The translations under genes and the position numbers were made by a program. A stretch of DNA of 64,000 nucleotides, taken from positions 186,001-250,000 of the forward strand of contig JACKAF010000003.1 in assembly GCA_020635235.1 (NCBI GenBank), given 5' to 3'. Under the pieces are notes generated by a model. It saw nothing but the letters and a program-made list of their open reading frames with translations. It ran no database searches and had not been told where the DNA came from. Positions 1 through 7,719 of the stretch are shown here, in pieces. Within the stretch, counting starts at the first letter, position 1. Each line of letters starts with the position of its first letter. The DNA is from Pseudobdellovibrionaceae bacterium (GTDB lineage Bacteria; Bdellovibrionota; FAC87; UBA2466; JACKAF01).

Positions 1-6
1 CACAGA

Positions 7-510
7 ATGGAAGGCCTTCAGCACAAAGAAAAAATGTGGGATTTCTATGTCTGCCTCGAACGAACCCTGTATCCACAGGATGAGGGCTTCAACATGGACA
101 TGGAGGAGATGGGACCTCTGTTTGGAAAGCAAACTCTCGCCGCAAACGGGTCCGCAGACCTTCTATACAGCATCCACGTCCCCTACCAATATGAAACTAC
201 CTTCGAACATTTCGGCACGGTAGCGATCGGGCGACCCATTATTAAGTCACAAGGCGAATCCTTTTGGACCATTGGAGACATGGAGTTGATACCGAAGCTT
301 CACCCGCTCAATCTCAACTATAACGCTTGGTGGGACACTCATCGTGGGGAGGAATTTCTTGGAGAAGATGGGGAAACCTACCGTGTGGAGGCCGATGTGA
401 TAGGCGCAAAGATCCAGCTTGGAGAAGCTCCCCAACTGCTGGACTTGTGTGAAGCGAACGGAAAGCGCTTTACCGTCCGTCCGGATGGGACAGTGGAAAC
501 CCACCCTTGA
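7..510 (+). CDS. Hypothetical protein, possibly 5'-truncated by the window edge
   Basis: An open frame of 167 codons starts at an ATG six bases from the window edge. The frame stays open to base 1, so the true start may lie upstream. The protein is acidic, rich in Trp, Tyr and Gly, with no signal peptide or membrane segment in the visible part. It looks like a globular beta-rich domain. I recognise no family. It ends just before a strong hairpin and converges on the next gene. Confidence 0.6.
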   Translation: MEGLQHKEKMWDFYVCLERTLYPQDEGFNMDMEEMGPLFGKQTLAANGSADLLYSIHVPYQYETTFEHFGTVAIGRPIIKSQGESFWTIGDMELIPKLHPLNLNYNAWWDTHRGEEFLGEDGETYRVEADVIGAKIQLGEAPQLLDLCEANGKRFTVRPDGTVETHP

Positions 511-519
511 TTGTCCTGG

Positions 520-548
520 AAGGGGCTCTCCGAGTAGGAGGGCCCCTT
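520..548. terminator. Hairpin between convergent genes
   Basis: A 12-bp stem with one G-U pair and a 5-base loop (520-531 with 537-548) lies 10 bases after the stop of the plus-strand gene and 15 bases beyond the stop of the minus-strand gene. The T tract after it is weak, so it may act as a bidirectional terminator or mRNA-end stabiliser. Confidence 0.6.
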
Positions 549-562
549 ATACCTAATCCGCG

Positions 563-1771
563 CTACTTATTACTATCAAAAACGAAAAGATAACCCTCAT
601 TCGGTAAAACACTTTTTCCGTCTGTTGCGGTTACCGCGAGCTGAGAGTAGCCAATGTGGGACTGCTCCGGGAAGCCGACAATGCACCCTTGATCATCGAG
701 AGAAGCCCACTGAGGCAGCCCCGCGACGGTGAATTTTACGTTGGCGGGTTTGTTGAGCTCAATCTGGTTGATCAAGCAGTACTTCACCGGATACCCCCAT
801 GTAAGTTCAATCATAAAGGGATTTGTCTTCCACGCGAAGCGCTTCTCTCGGCCTGCCTCAGCTTGGATGCGGACCGTCTCTCCGTAGACAATGGCTCCAC
901 CCGTGTTTGGGTCGCACGTCACGGTCGATTCAAAATTAAACCCTGCCGGGTTCCCGTTGACGTTTCCGCCGACATAGAGCCCGCCAAGGATTTCTCCGCC
1001 CAGGAGCGAGACGTCGGCACGCGGGGCGACGATCGTCCCTGGTATCACCATTCTTTCAATGGTCACCGCACGGGCCTCTTCAAAATAAAAAAGGATGTTT
1101 TTTGGAGTGACTCCCGAGGTGAGGGTGATAGTTCGGGCGATCCATTCTGGATTGCTTCCGCGTACCTTTACCACCAGCGAGGAATTTGCCGGTCCGGCGA
1201 TATCGAGGCTTTTGGCCTTCTTCCAGTCGGCCTCTTCGATGGCGACGGCCTGATCCCCGGGTTTCAGACTGACGACGAGACTGTTCTGGCCGGAAAGGGT
1301 GACGGTTGTGGCGTTTAGGGCTTCCAGGGAGCTGTCCAGATCTTCGAGCGCGCGCGCGAGTGTGCGCACGTCCATGGTGGGCGCGATCCCACTACTGCAA
1401 GTCTTGTAGACGCCCTGGCTGGAACAGTACGCGGTTCCTTTCGCCGTTACATTGCCGGCACTGTAGTTTGTGAGAAATACATTGGCTTCGCTTTGCAGCT
1501 GGCCGGAGAAGGCCCCGTTCCGCATCAGAAAATCTCCCCCGAAAAGAAGTGTCAGCGCCTTTTCTTCAGCGTTTTCCGCGATGCCCATGCGCGTGAAACT
1601 TCCCTTGCCCACCGCGGCTGCGCCTGAGTCAAATCTGGCACACGCGTATTCGAGATCACCACCAGCAAAGACCCCAAATTGTTTCAGGGATTGCGGGATG
1701 TTTATTGGCGCCGCTTGCGCGGTACTCGCCACCAAAATAACCGACGTTAGTATTGAAGTGAGTGTTTTCAT
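563..1771 (-). CDS. Exported choice-of-anchor A family protein with C-terminal Ig/cadherin-like domain
   Basis: Start placed at the ATG at 1771, preceded by a GGGGG Shine-Dalgarno and beginning a clean Sec signal peptide (MKTLTSILTSVILVASTAQA); the frame's upstream 17 codons are unlikely to be translated. Residues about 30-300 match the choice-of-anchor A domain: an early FGVFAGGDLEY segment, a long helix-rich middle, then a run like GTIVAPRADVSLLGG followed by GGLYVGGNVNG. The last about 100 residues resemble a He_PIG/dystroglycan-type cadherin-like domain (GLPQWASLDD, then VTATDGKS). No C-terminal sorting or membrane anchor is seen, so it is probably released or held at the outer surface. 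Adhesive or structural role is inference. Confidence 0.75.
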   Translation of the reverse strand: MKTLTSILTSVILVASTAQAAPINIPQSLKQFGVFAGGDLEYACARFDSGAAAVGKGSFTRMGIAENAEEKALTLLFGGDFLMRNGAFSGQLQSEANVFLTNYSAGNVTAKGTAYCSSQGVYKTCSSGIAPTMDVRTLARALEDLDSSLEALNATTVTLSGQNSLVVSLKPGDQAVAIEEADWKKAKSLDIAGPANSSLVVKVRGSNPEWIARTITLTSGVTPKNILFYFEEARAVTIERMVIPGTIVAPRADVSLLGGEILGGLYVGGNVNGNPAGFNFESTVTCDPNTGGAIVYGETVRIQAEAGREKRFAWKTNPFMIELTWGYPVKYCLINQIELNKPANVKFTVAGLPQWASLDDQGCIVGFPEQSHIGYSQLAVTATDGKSVLPNEGYLFVFDSNK

Positions 1772-1897
1772 AGAGCCCCCATGTATTGATGGAGGAAATC
1801 TAGCAAACTTCATGTAACACAAGCGTAAATATGACCGACACGTGGCGTCAGCGTGCCACGGGTGTAAACCTATGACGTCTGGTAGGTTGTTTGGACT

Positions 1898-2971
1898 CTA
1901 GTGTAGTTTCTCGATCTCAGTGTTATCTGGATCCAGCAGTTCGTTTATGCGATTGCCGTCGTTTTGTCCGCATTGGTTCGGTTGAAGGATCGTCAGCTTT
2001 CCATCCTTTGCTGCCTGTAAACAGGCCAGGATTCCCGCGTTTATGATCTCTCCCATAGATTTTTTTGCTAGGTCGGCATCCGCCGCCTTGGCTAGATCGC
2101 CGCCAATCTTGTTATTGTCGAGATCCATCACGCTCAGCTCGCCATCTTTGGGTGCAGGCGGATCTCCGGCACATTCTCGGCAAGCGAGAACGGTCAAAAT
2201 GGCATCTGTTTTATCTTTCCCCGTCATGGTTGCGAGCGTAAACGTACCCGCACAATGCCGAATGGCATCTTTCAAGCCCCGATCGTACTGGTACGCAGGT
2301 AAAAGTGTGTCGACTGATTCCGTGGCGTCCTTTTGGATCGCACAGGCGTCGTTCTTAAGTTTGCCGATATTGAAGAAGCCGATAGCTAGTGTAGCTCCGG
2401 GCAAGCTTTGCGCCCATTCAGTACAAGTCTTACCCCCGCCGCTGGTTTTGTCATCGGTGGCTTGTTTCTCCGCGACGGCCGCTGCAACTGTCTTAGCGCC
2501 TTCGGGCATCGAATCATCGAGGTCATCACCAGGCATCGGAGACTCTGCGGGAACGCCACAATATTGCTCGTCTCCGGGAACGGAGTCACTGCTGAAGTCC
2601 AGACAACTACCGTCCTCGCACACTGCGCAGGCTTCCGGGTGATCGGCATCGCAATAGGGTTCCGGTGTTTCCTCAGGAGTCGTTTCTGGGGTTTCCGTCA
2701 GTGTCGGCTCCGGGGTATCAGTGGGAGTCGGTTCTGGGGTTTCCGTCAGTGTCGGCTCCGGGGTATCAGTGGGAGTCGGCTCTGGGGTTTCCGTCAGTGT
2801 CGGCTCCGGGGTATCAGTGGGAGTCGGCTCCGGACTTTCCGTAGGCGTTGGTGTAGGAGTCGGCGTAGGCGTGAAGAACTGCCACCAGGCCGCGTTCGCT
2901 ACATTCGAGTACATGAAAGCGAGCAATAGTATTGAAAGGATGAGTCTACGGCTTGGTTGTGTGAGGCTCAA
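1898..2971 (-). CDS. Exported protein with Pro-Thr-Glu tandem-repeat linker
   Basis: The start is a TTG at 2971 with a GGAG Shine-Dalgarno seven bases upstream; it opens a signal peptide ending near NVANA. Residues about 33-106 are a low-complexity spacer of TP, EP and TE units including three exact 16-residue repeats (PEPTPTDTPEPTLTET). The remaining 250 residues form a Cys-rich globular domain (CDADHPEACAVCEDGSC, then Cys pairs further on), suggesting disulfides in the periplasm or outside the cell. Pro/Thr linkers of this kind usually separate a surface anchor from a functional domain. The C-terminal domain is not one I recognise. Confidence 0.7.
   Translation of the reverse strand: MSLTQPSRRLILSILLLAFMYSNVANAAWWQFFTPTPTPTPTPTESPEPTPTDTPEPTLTETPEPTPTDTPEPTLTETPEPTPTDTPEPTLTETPETTPEETPEPYCDADHPEACAVCEDGSCLDFSSDSVPGDEQYCGVPAESPMPGDDLDDSMPEGAKTVAAAVAEKQATDDKTSGGGKTCTEWAQSLPGATLAIGFFNIGKLKNDACAIQKDATESVDTLLPAYQYDRGLKDAIRHCAGTFTLATMTGKDKTDAILTVLACRECAGDPPAPKDGELSVMDLDNNKIGGDLAKAADADLAKKSMGEIINAGILACLQAAKDGKLTILQPNQCGQNDGNRINELLDPDNTEIEKLH
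2686..2829. repeat. 48-bp minisatellite, three copies
   Basis: Three head-to-tail 48-bp units (2686-2733, 2734-2781, 2782-2829) differ at only the last positions. The unit is a multiple of three, so copy-number change would lengthen or shorten the Pro/Thr linker without breaking the reading frame. Confidence 0.95.
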
Positions 2972-3082
2972 AACAAACTCCTAGCTTACGTACAGCAATA
3001 GCTAATCTTAGCTTGGAAATGTCCAGCAAATATGTGGAAAACCACATAATTGGAGCCCCACTGTAGCTACAGCCAGGGCTTC

Positions 3083-4567
3083 CTAACGCTCATAAACGAA
3101 GTATCTCGGTGAAAGCAGCTTCGACGGATCTGGACCACGCACGGTTCCCGGGCGGATATAGGCTCGCCTGAGAACGGTGAGATCCTGATTCAACGGAAGT
3201 TGAGCGTCCGAAATTGTCGTGCAAAAAGGGAGGCCTTCGCATTGGCGGGCTACTAGGCGCACAAAAAATTTGGGCGCGCTCGCTCGTAGCCGCAGTGGTA
3301 TTCCGTTCCCAACTTTTTTCAGAAAGGCTTCCGCACTGCCGGTTAGCTCCCCGCTTACGAAGCCTGCATTGGGAGAGGTTTGAGAGACGCTAGAAATTCC
3401 GGTAAAAGTTTCGGCAACGCTAAAGCCAAGACTGATGTAACTGGCATTCCCAGTGACGGCGTGGTTGATCCCCGTTATTACAACGACATCTGAGTGGCTA
3501 AAAGAAGGGACTGAACCCGTGCGGTACGTATCCGTGTCTTGTGTGTCCCCTAGGCAGTTCATGTGCAGCTTCAGACAGTTTTCGCCAACCAAGAAGGCGG
3601 GCGAGACGAACTCTTTGACTTTGATCAATCGTGGCTGCCCGAGACGCACGGCGACTTCGCGTGTGAAATCTTCGAGTGCTAGTCCCATAGTCCCTTCACC
3701 GTCGGCAGATCGGCTGTCAATCTGAATAGATCCAAAGCGTTCCGTAGCGGTGGCCGCTTTTCTCGAAAGCCGATAGACCCGGAGGCTAGGATTAGTTCGC
3801 CAAGCGTTGCCCTGAGCCTCGGATTCGGGAAGGGCATAGCGCACAAGCATGGAAAAGTCGTCGGCTTCAGACGAAAGACCGAGTTTCGTCTCAGAAGGGA
3901 TGGGCTCGGTAAAAATACCAGCAGCGCTAAAGCCGGCGTTTCTCAAAGCAGCGCGCAGCTCGGCGTTAGTCTCCTGGCTGGGTGTCGAAATGAGCGCAAA
4001 CGGCTGACCAAAACCGGAGCCGAGCTTTTTAGCGATGACGTAGTTGTTGAGGGAGTTTCCAATACTTGAAAAAGAAATGTAGCGATCTGGATTGGGCGAT
4101 CCAGTGAAAAGAATGTTTAGCCCATCGATATTGGGCACGCTTACCGTGGTACCGGCGCGGGTAAAATTGTACGACTGGGCGCCGAAGTAGGCCGCCTTGG
4201 GAGGCGTGACTCCAACGATCAGGATCGCCTCGTCTGCACGCAGTCGGTAAGTAAAACTTCGGTTCTGGGTTTCACCGAGAAAGAGTTCAGTGTGGTAGAA
4301 GGGATCAATATATTCTTTAGGGTGTCGTGGAATGAGAGGCACGAGGTAAGGGGCGGCAGGGTTATTTCCAAAACAGTTTCCAAAGACTTTGATGAGGCCC
4401 GCGCAGTCCTCATTACCAATTACCGCAAAACCGCCTTCGCGGGTTTCGAAGTTTTGGGACTCCAGAGTCGCGATGGCCTTTTCGGCCTTTTCAAAGATGC
4501 TTTCCCCATGTGAACGGATTGTAAAAAAGAGGGCGAGTGAAAGCGCCCCCAAAATCAGTATTTTCAT
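3083..4567 (-). CDS. Exported protein of unknown function with ILIVGVTPP motif
   Basis: The ATG at 4567 starts a signal peptide (MKILILGALSLALFFTIRSHG); the frame opens eight codons earlier but those residues do not fit a secretion signal. The mature part is about 470 residues, soluble, with scattered Cys. A stretch around residues 110-135 (ILIVGVTPPKAAYFG) resembles a recurring TPP-x-A-x-YFG motif that I recall from uncharacterised exported proteins in actinobacteria, fungi and algae. It is followed by VSVPNIDGLN and a segment SFSSIGNSLNNYVIAKKLG. No catalytic motif is evident. Family membership is from memory and weak; the function is unknown. Confidence 0.65.
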   Translation of the reverse strand: MKILILGALSLALFFTIRSHGESIFEKAEKAIATLESQNFETREGGFAVIGNEDCAGLIKVFGNCFGNNPAAPYLVPLIPRHPKEYIDPFYHTELFLGETQNRSFTYRLRADEAILIVGVTPPKAAYFGAQSYNFTRAGTTVSVPNIDGLNILFTGSPNPDRYISFSSIGNSLNNYVIAKKLGSGFGQPFALISTPSQETNAELRAALRNAGFSAAGIFTEPIPSETKLGLSSEADDFSMLVRYALPESEAQGNAWRTNPSLRVYRLSRKAATATERFGSIQIDSRSADGEGTMGLALEDFTREVAVRLGQPRLIKVKEFVSPAFLVGENCLKLHMNCLGDTQDTDTYRTGSVPSFSHSDVVVITGINHAVTGNASYISLGFSVAETFTGISSVSQTSPNAGFVSGELTGSAEAFLKKVGNGIPLRLRASAPKFFVRLVARQCEGLPFCTTISDAQLPLNQDLTVLRRAYIRPGTVRGPDPSKLLSPRYFVYER

Positions 4568-4685
4568 GGTTACCGGCTTTTCCCCGAACATTAATAAGGT
4601 AGCAGGGAATTGTGCTCAAAATGTGCATGTTCCGAGAAGCCCTGGAGGAGACGCTAAGTATTGAAGATAATAAATGAAAGCTGCG

Positions 4686-5369
4686 CTAGCAGAGGCTCAA
4701 AAGTACCGCTACAACGATCGCCGGGAGCATGTTCCCGATGCGCACGATCTTGATGCCAATGAGGCTCATCCCGATGGCCATGATAAGGACGCCGCCGGTG
4801 GCGCTGAGATTGGCCAGCATGACAGGGGTGAAAAGGTGGCCGGTGAACCCGGCGAGCACGCTTAGCCCTCCCTGGTAGGCGAGCACTGAAAAGGCTGCGA
4901 AGAGAACGCCTGGGCCGAGCGTCGCGGCGAGCGGTACACAGACCACTCCGTCGATCACCGATTTGGCGTACAGGACGGCCGAGTCCCCTCTGAGTCCGAC
5001 ATCGATGGAGCCAATCACTGCCATGCTGCCGACGCAAACAAGTAAGCTCGTCGATACAAAGGCTTCTACAAAGCGCGAATCTTTGACCTGCATTTTCTGT
5101 TTGCAGCGTTCAGCAAAATTTTCGAGGCAGCGTTCGATGTGGATCCACTCTCCGATCAGAGATCCGATGGCGAAGCTACCGATCAGAACGAGCGGGTTTT
5201 CGATTTTGAGCGCCATTTGGCCGCCGACAATGATCGTCGATAGGCCGAGCGCCTGATACATGATTTGTTGAAAGCGCTCTGTAAAACGGGTCCCGCTCCA
5301 AAGGCCGATCGCGGCGCCCACCAGGATACTCAAAAAATTTGTGAGGACACCCAAAACTGACTCCTTCAT
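4686..5369 (-). CDS. DUF554 family integral membrane protein
   Basis: The 227-residue product has the DUF554 pattern: an N-terminal segment (LTNFLSILVGAAIG), a second helix with IIVGGQMAL, a conserved IGSLIGEWIHIE loop, and a C-terminal half with SMAVIGSIDVGLRGD and TGGVLIMAIGMSLIGI. About seven hydrophobic segments are present. Length fits the family (220-240). DUF554 proteins are inner-membrane proteins of unknown transport function. The gene stands alone, followed on the opposite strand by tRNA-Arg. Confidence 0.88.
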   Translation of the reverse strand: MKESVLGVLTNFLSILVGAAIGLWSGTRFTERFQQIMYQALGLSTIIVGGQMALKIENPLVLIGSFAIGSLIGEWIHIERCLENFAERCKQKMQVKDSRFVEAFVSTSLLVCVGSMAVIGSIDVGLRGDSAVLYAKSVIDGVVCVPLAATLGPGVLFAAFSVLAYQGGLSVLAGFTGHLFTPVMLANLSATGGVLIMAIGMSLIGIKIVRIGNMLPAIVVAVLLSLC

Positions 5370-5517
5370 ATGGGATAAAGCGGATTAAGGCGGGCGCAAT
5401 CTAACAAATGGGCTGAGAGAGTCAATACGGTCGGGAACCCTATGGAATTTAAGGCTTTTCGTGCACGCTGGCCAGTAGACGAGCCGGGGGACTTATGTTA
5501 CATCCTAGGTCTGCAAA

Positions 5518-5591
5518 GGACCCGTAGCTCAACAGGATAGAGCACCAGATTTCTAATCTGGGGGTTGCGCGTTCGATCCGCGCCGGGTCCA
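5518..5591 (+). tRNA. tRNA-Arg (anticodon TCT)
   Basis: Cloverleaf drawn by eye: acceptor GGACCCG (5518-5524) pairs with CGGGTCC (5584-5590), discriminator A at 5591. The D stem is GCTC/GAGC. The anticodon arm CCAGA-TTTCTAA-TCTGG gives TCT. The T arm is GCGCG-TTCGATC-CGCGC. The CCA end is not encoded. Confidence 0.97.
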
Positions 5592-5608
5592 CTTTTCCCT
5601 AAGTCAAT

Positions 5609-5803
5609 TCATTGCGGCATACTCTGCATGAAAACTTTTCCACCGTGGTTGCATTGCCCGGGCACCGTTGGAAGTACCGGGTTGCCGGCGGCTACGCAGC
5701 TCGCAAAGTCGGTGACTTCGGGATCCGTTGATTTGTGTAGGAGTGCAAAAACAAGCCCAATGGAAATGGCGAGCCCGAGTAGCAGCAAAGACTTTTTCTT
5801 CAT
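5609..5803 (-). CDS. Small membrane-anchored protein with CVAAGNPV...C motif
   Basis: The 64-residue product has an N-terminal hydrophobic segment (LLLLGLAISIGLVFALL) that serves as a membrane anchor or uncleaved signal, then a short tail containing DFASCVAAGNPVLPTVPGQC and GGKVFMQ. This Cys-x-x-x-GNPV-x(6)-Q-C-x(4)-GK-x-F pattern is a recurrent tiny domain in small secreted or membrane proteins of bacteria and archaea; the two Cys probably form a disulfide. Function is not known. It follows the tRNA-Arg on the opposite strand. Confidence 0.7.
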   Translation of the reverse strand: MKKKSLLLLGLAISIGLVFALLHKSTDPEVTDFASCVAAGNPVLPTVPGQCNHGGKVFMQSMPQ

Positions 5804-5838
5804 TCAGCCATAGTACCGCAGGCTCGCCTTGATTGGGA

Positions 5839-6666
5839 CTACTCGTACACTGCTGAAAGTGGGATCCACTTCCAGGGGGCACCGAACGCCAGCCCGTAAT
5901 TGTGAGCTTTGCCGTTAGCCTCTATCCAATGGATGCCGGTAGCATCGAACTTTGGCTCCACGGTTACGTCCCCGATATTGGGATCTACAATCTTCGCCTT
6001 AGCATCGAGAACAAATAACTCTATGGCGTGGCCCTGGGCGCCTGCAAGGCCCGTGACGTAGAGGCGCGCGCCCAATGCCCCAAAGGGCGTGCCGTAGTTC
6101 ACGAGCTGCTTTACGGATCGGAGCGCATTGAATGCGATAGCCCCCTCTCTCGTAGAGATATCCTTGAGAACATCGCCGTACAATTTTCTTTCTGCTGGCA
6201 TCAAAGTTCCGTCCATCAAACGGGCTCCCAGCCAGCGTTGTGCTTCCTGTTGCCACTTCACAATAGCGCGCTCGATCTTTAGATTCACACTGACATGCAT
6301 CTTCTTGATGTAGGCTACGCGCTTTGTAGGTACTTTGTACGGTACGGGTAAACCTCGTACTTGCGCCAGGTGTGCCATCCTACGAAATTCCACTACACCC
6401 ACGCAGTAGCCGTCGCGCGAAGGGACGCCGCCAGGAAAGTCGGGAGGGGTTTCCCATTGGTTTTCAGAGTCTTCGTCCTCGATGGGATAATCTCGCGGTG
6501 GAAAATCGCCGGCTTCTCCTCCACGCCCCCAGTTAAGAGGTCTTAAACGCGCGTGGAACTCCGCTGCGTCTTTGACCGAAGATCGCGGCGCTACTTTTGG
6601 ATCCATTGGTACTTGTGCAAAACCAACAGAAACAAATACGAAAAATAATAGAGATACCCTTTTCAT
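5839..6666 (-). CDS. Exported putative cysteine protease-like protein (YopT/C58-like Cys-His-Asp)
   Basis: The ATG at 6666 begins a signal peptide (MKRVSLLFFVFVSVGFA); a GTG nine bases upstream is the alternative start. In the 275-residue product three blocks occur in the order and spacing expected of a papain-fold triad: Cys88 in RDGYCVGVVEFRRM, His213 in GAQGHAIELF, and Asp228 in IVDPNIGDV. The last block closely resembles the DPNFGEF block of YopT-type (C58) proteases. A Pro/Asp/Glu-rich stretch precedes the Cys. The catalytic role is inference; a glutaminase or transglutaminase-like enzyme with the same triad is an alternative. Confidence 0.6.
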   Translation of the reverse strand: MKRVSLLFFVFVSVGFAQVPMDPKVAPRSSVKDAAEFHARLRPLNWGRGGEAGDFPPRDYPIEDEDSENQWETPPDFPGGVPSRDGYCVGVVEFRRMAHLAQVRGLPVPYKVPTKRVAYIKKMHVSVNLKIERAIVKWQQEAQRWLGARLMDGTLMPAERKLYGDVLKDISTREGAIAFNALRSVKQLVNYGTPFGALGARLYVTGLAGAQGHAIELFVLDAKAKIVDPNIGDVTVEPKFDATGIHWIEANGKAHNYGLAFGAPWKWIPLSAVYE

Positions 6667-6992
6667 GTCACCCACCCCATGTAGTTGTTGTTGCCCCTAG
6701 GATCTCGATTACCACCCTGGCAAGTCGAATTTCAATCTCGAAGTGAGGCCATACGGAGGAAGTGTTGACGGGCCCCAGTTAATAAAAAGTGTGTTCGTAG
6801 CCTTTTTCGGCTTGTGACAAGGTTGGAGAGCGAGAATGGGTGCCGACCCGAATTTCTCCCTCTCTGCCCGTCCTCGAATTGTGGACACTTTTACGTGCGG
6901 GGACGCCCGCTCCCTTGATTCTCAACCGCGGGTGAAGCGAAACTTGCTTCGTGCTTTTTTTTACAAGAAAAAGCGCTTACATGGGGGCAAAG
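6667..6992. other. Intergenic region between divergent genes
   Basis: The 326 bases upstream of two divergent exported-protein genes contain no convincing gene. A short hairpin (6934-6938 with 6946-6950, stem GAAGC/GCTTC) followed by eight T at 6955-6962 lies 30 bases before the plus-strand start and could be a weak terminator or leader attenuator. No sure promoter was identified. Confidence 0.3.
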
Positions 6993-7715
6993 ATGGGATT
7001 CATTTCACGTGTCGCATACTTCTCACTGTTCTTAACTCAAGTCGGCTTGGCGCAAGACGCAAGTGATTTACTAAAAGGATTAGTCTCAACCAAGGTCAAT
7101 CGATTTGAAGTGGCCGGGGAGGTGAAGTGCGGCAACGGTTTTATCCCGCAGCTTTCCAAGTTTGTCCAGTACCGTTCGAAAAAGCAGGGGGAATGGCTCC
7201 AATGGAGTACGGGTCCCGCGAAGAACTATGCCCCCTATCTCTGGCTTTCAGTGGAAGGTGAGCAGTCGAAGGTTTACTTGGCGTCGATGGTAAAGGGAGA
7301 GTGGATTTACTGTGACGACGATGGCCATGAATTCACCTACCAAAAAGACTACTGGTTTCAAACTCGCTACTCGGTTGCAGGTGATTCCGTCTCCGCCCAG
7401 CTATCCAGACAGGAGTTCTTTTCAATTCGCAATCAATCAATGGGATTTGTGGAACCGGACAAAGAAGCCCTTAGTAGCCGGGATCTGGAAGATGCTTACT
7501 TCTTTTATAAGGATCCCGTTGTTAACGGTCCCGCCGAGCACTGGACCTACATGACGTCTAAGTCCTTGGAATTGGGCTTTGAGCAGGTCGACGCAGATAC
7601 GTTGCTAGTTAGCTTTCCCGGCGCGTGCGCCAATGGAGAAGCTTTGAAAGTTTCCTACCAGCGGTCAAATTGCGAGAGTCCCTATTTTTGTCGCGAACTG
7701 CCTGCGGCAGAATAG
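6993..7715 (+). CDS. Exported hypothetical protein
   Basis: The start is the ATG at 6993, preceded by GGGGGCAAAG; it opens a signal peptide (MGFISRVAYFSLFLTQVGLAQ). Two upstream in-frame ATGs (6951, 6981) lack a ribosome-binding site and add residues unlike a signal sequence. The mature 220 residues are rich in aromatic residues with four or five Cys, including a C-terminal NCESPYFCRELP, suggesting a disulfide-stabilised periplasmic or secreted beta protein. No family recognised. It converges on ileS, with only four bases between the stops. Confidence 0.65.
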   Translation: MGFISRVAYFSLFLTQVGLAQDASDLLKGLVSTKVNRFEVAGEVKCGNGFIPQLSKFVQYRSKKQGEWLQWSTGPAKNYAPYLWLSVEGEQSKVYLASMVKGEWIYCDDDGHEFTYQKDYWFQTRYSVAGDSVSAQLSRQEFFSIRNQSMGFVEPDKEALSSRDLEDAYFFYKDPVVNGPAEHWTYMTSKSLELGFEQVDADTLLVSFPGACANGEALKVSYQRSNCESPYFCRELPAAE

Positions 7716-7719
7716 CGTT

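Noticed and set aside
656..1318. 220-codon plus-strand frame over the choice-of-anchor gene
   Set aside because: Antisense to a gene with signal peptide and recognisable domains.
2721..2984. Frame encoding Val-Gly-Ser repeats
   Set aside because: It is the reverse reading of the Pro/Thr minisatellite and has no start signal.
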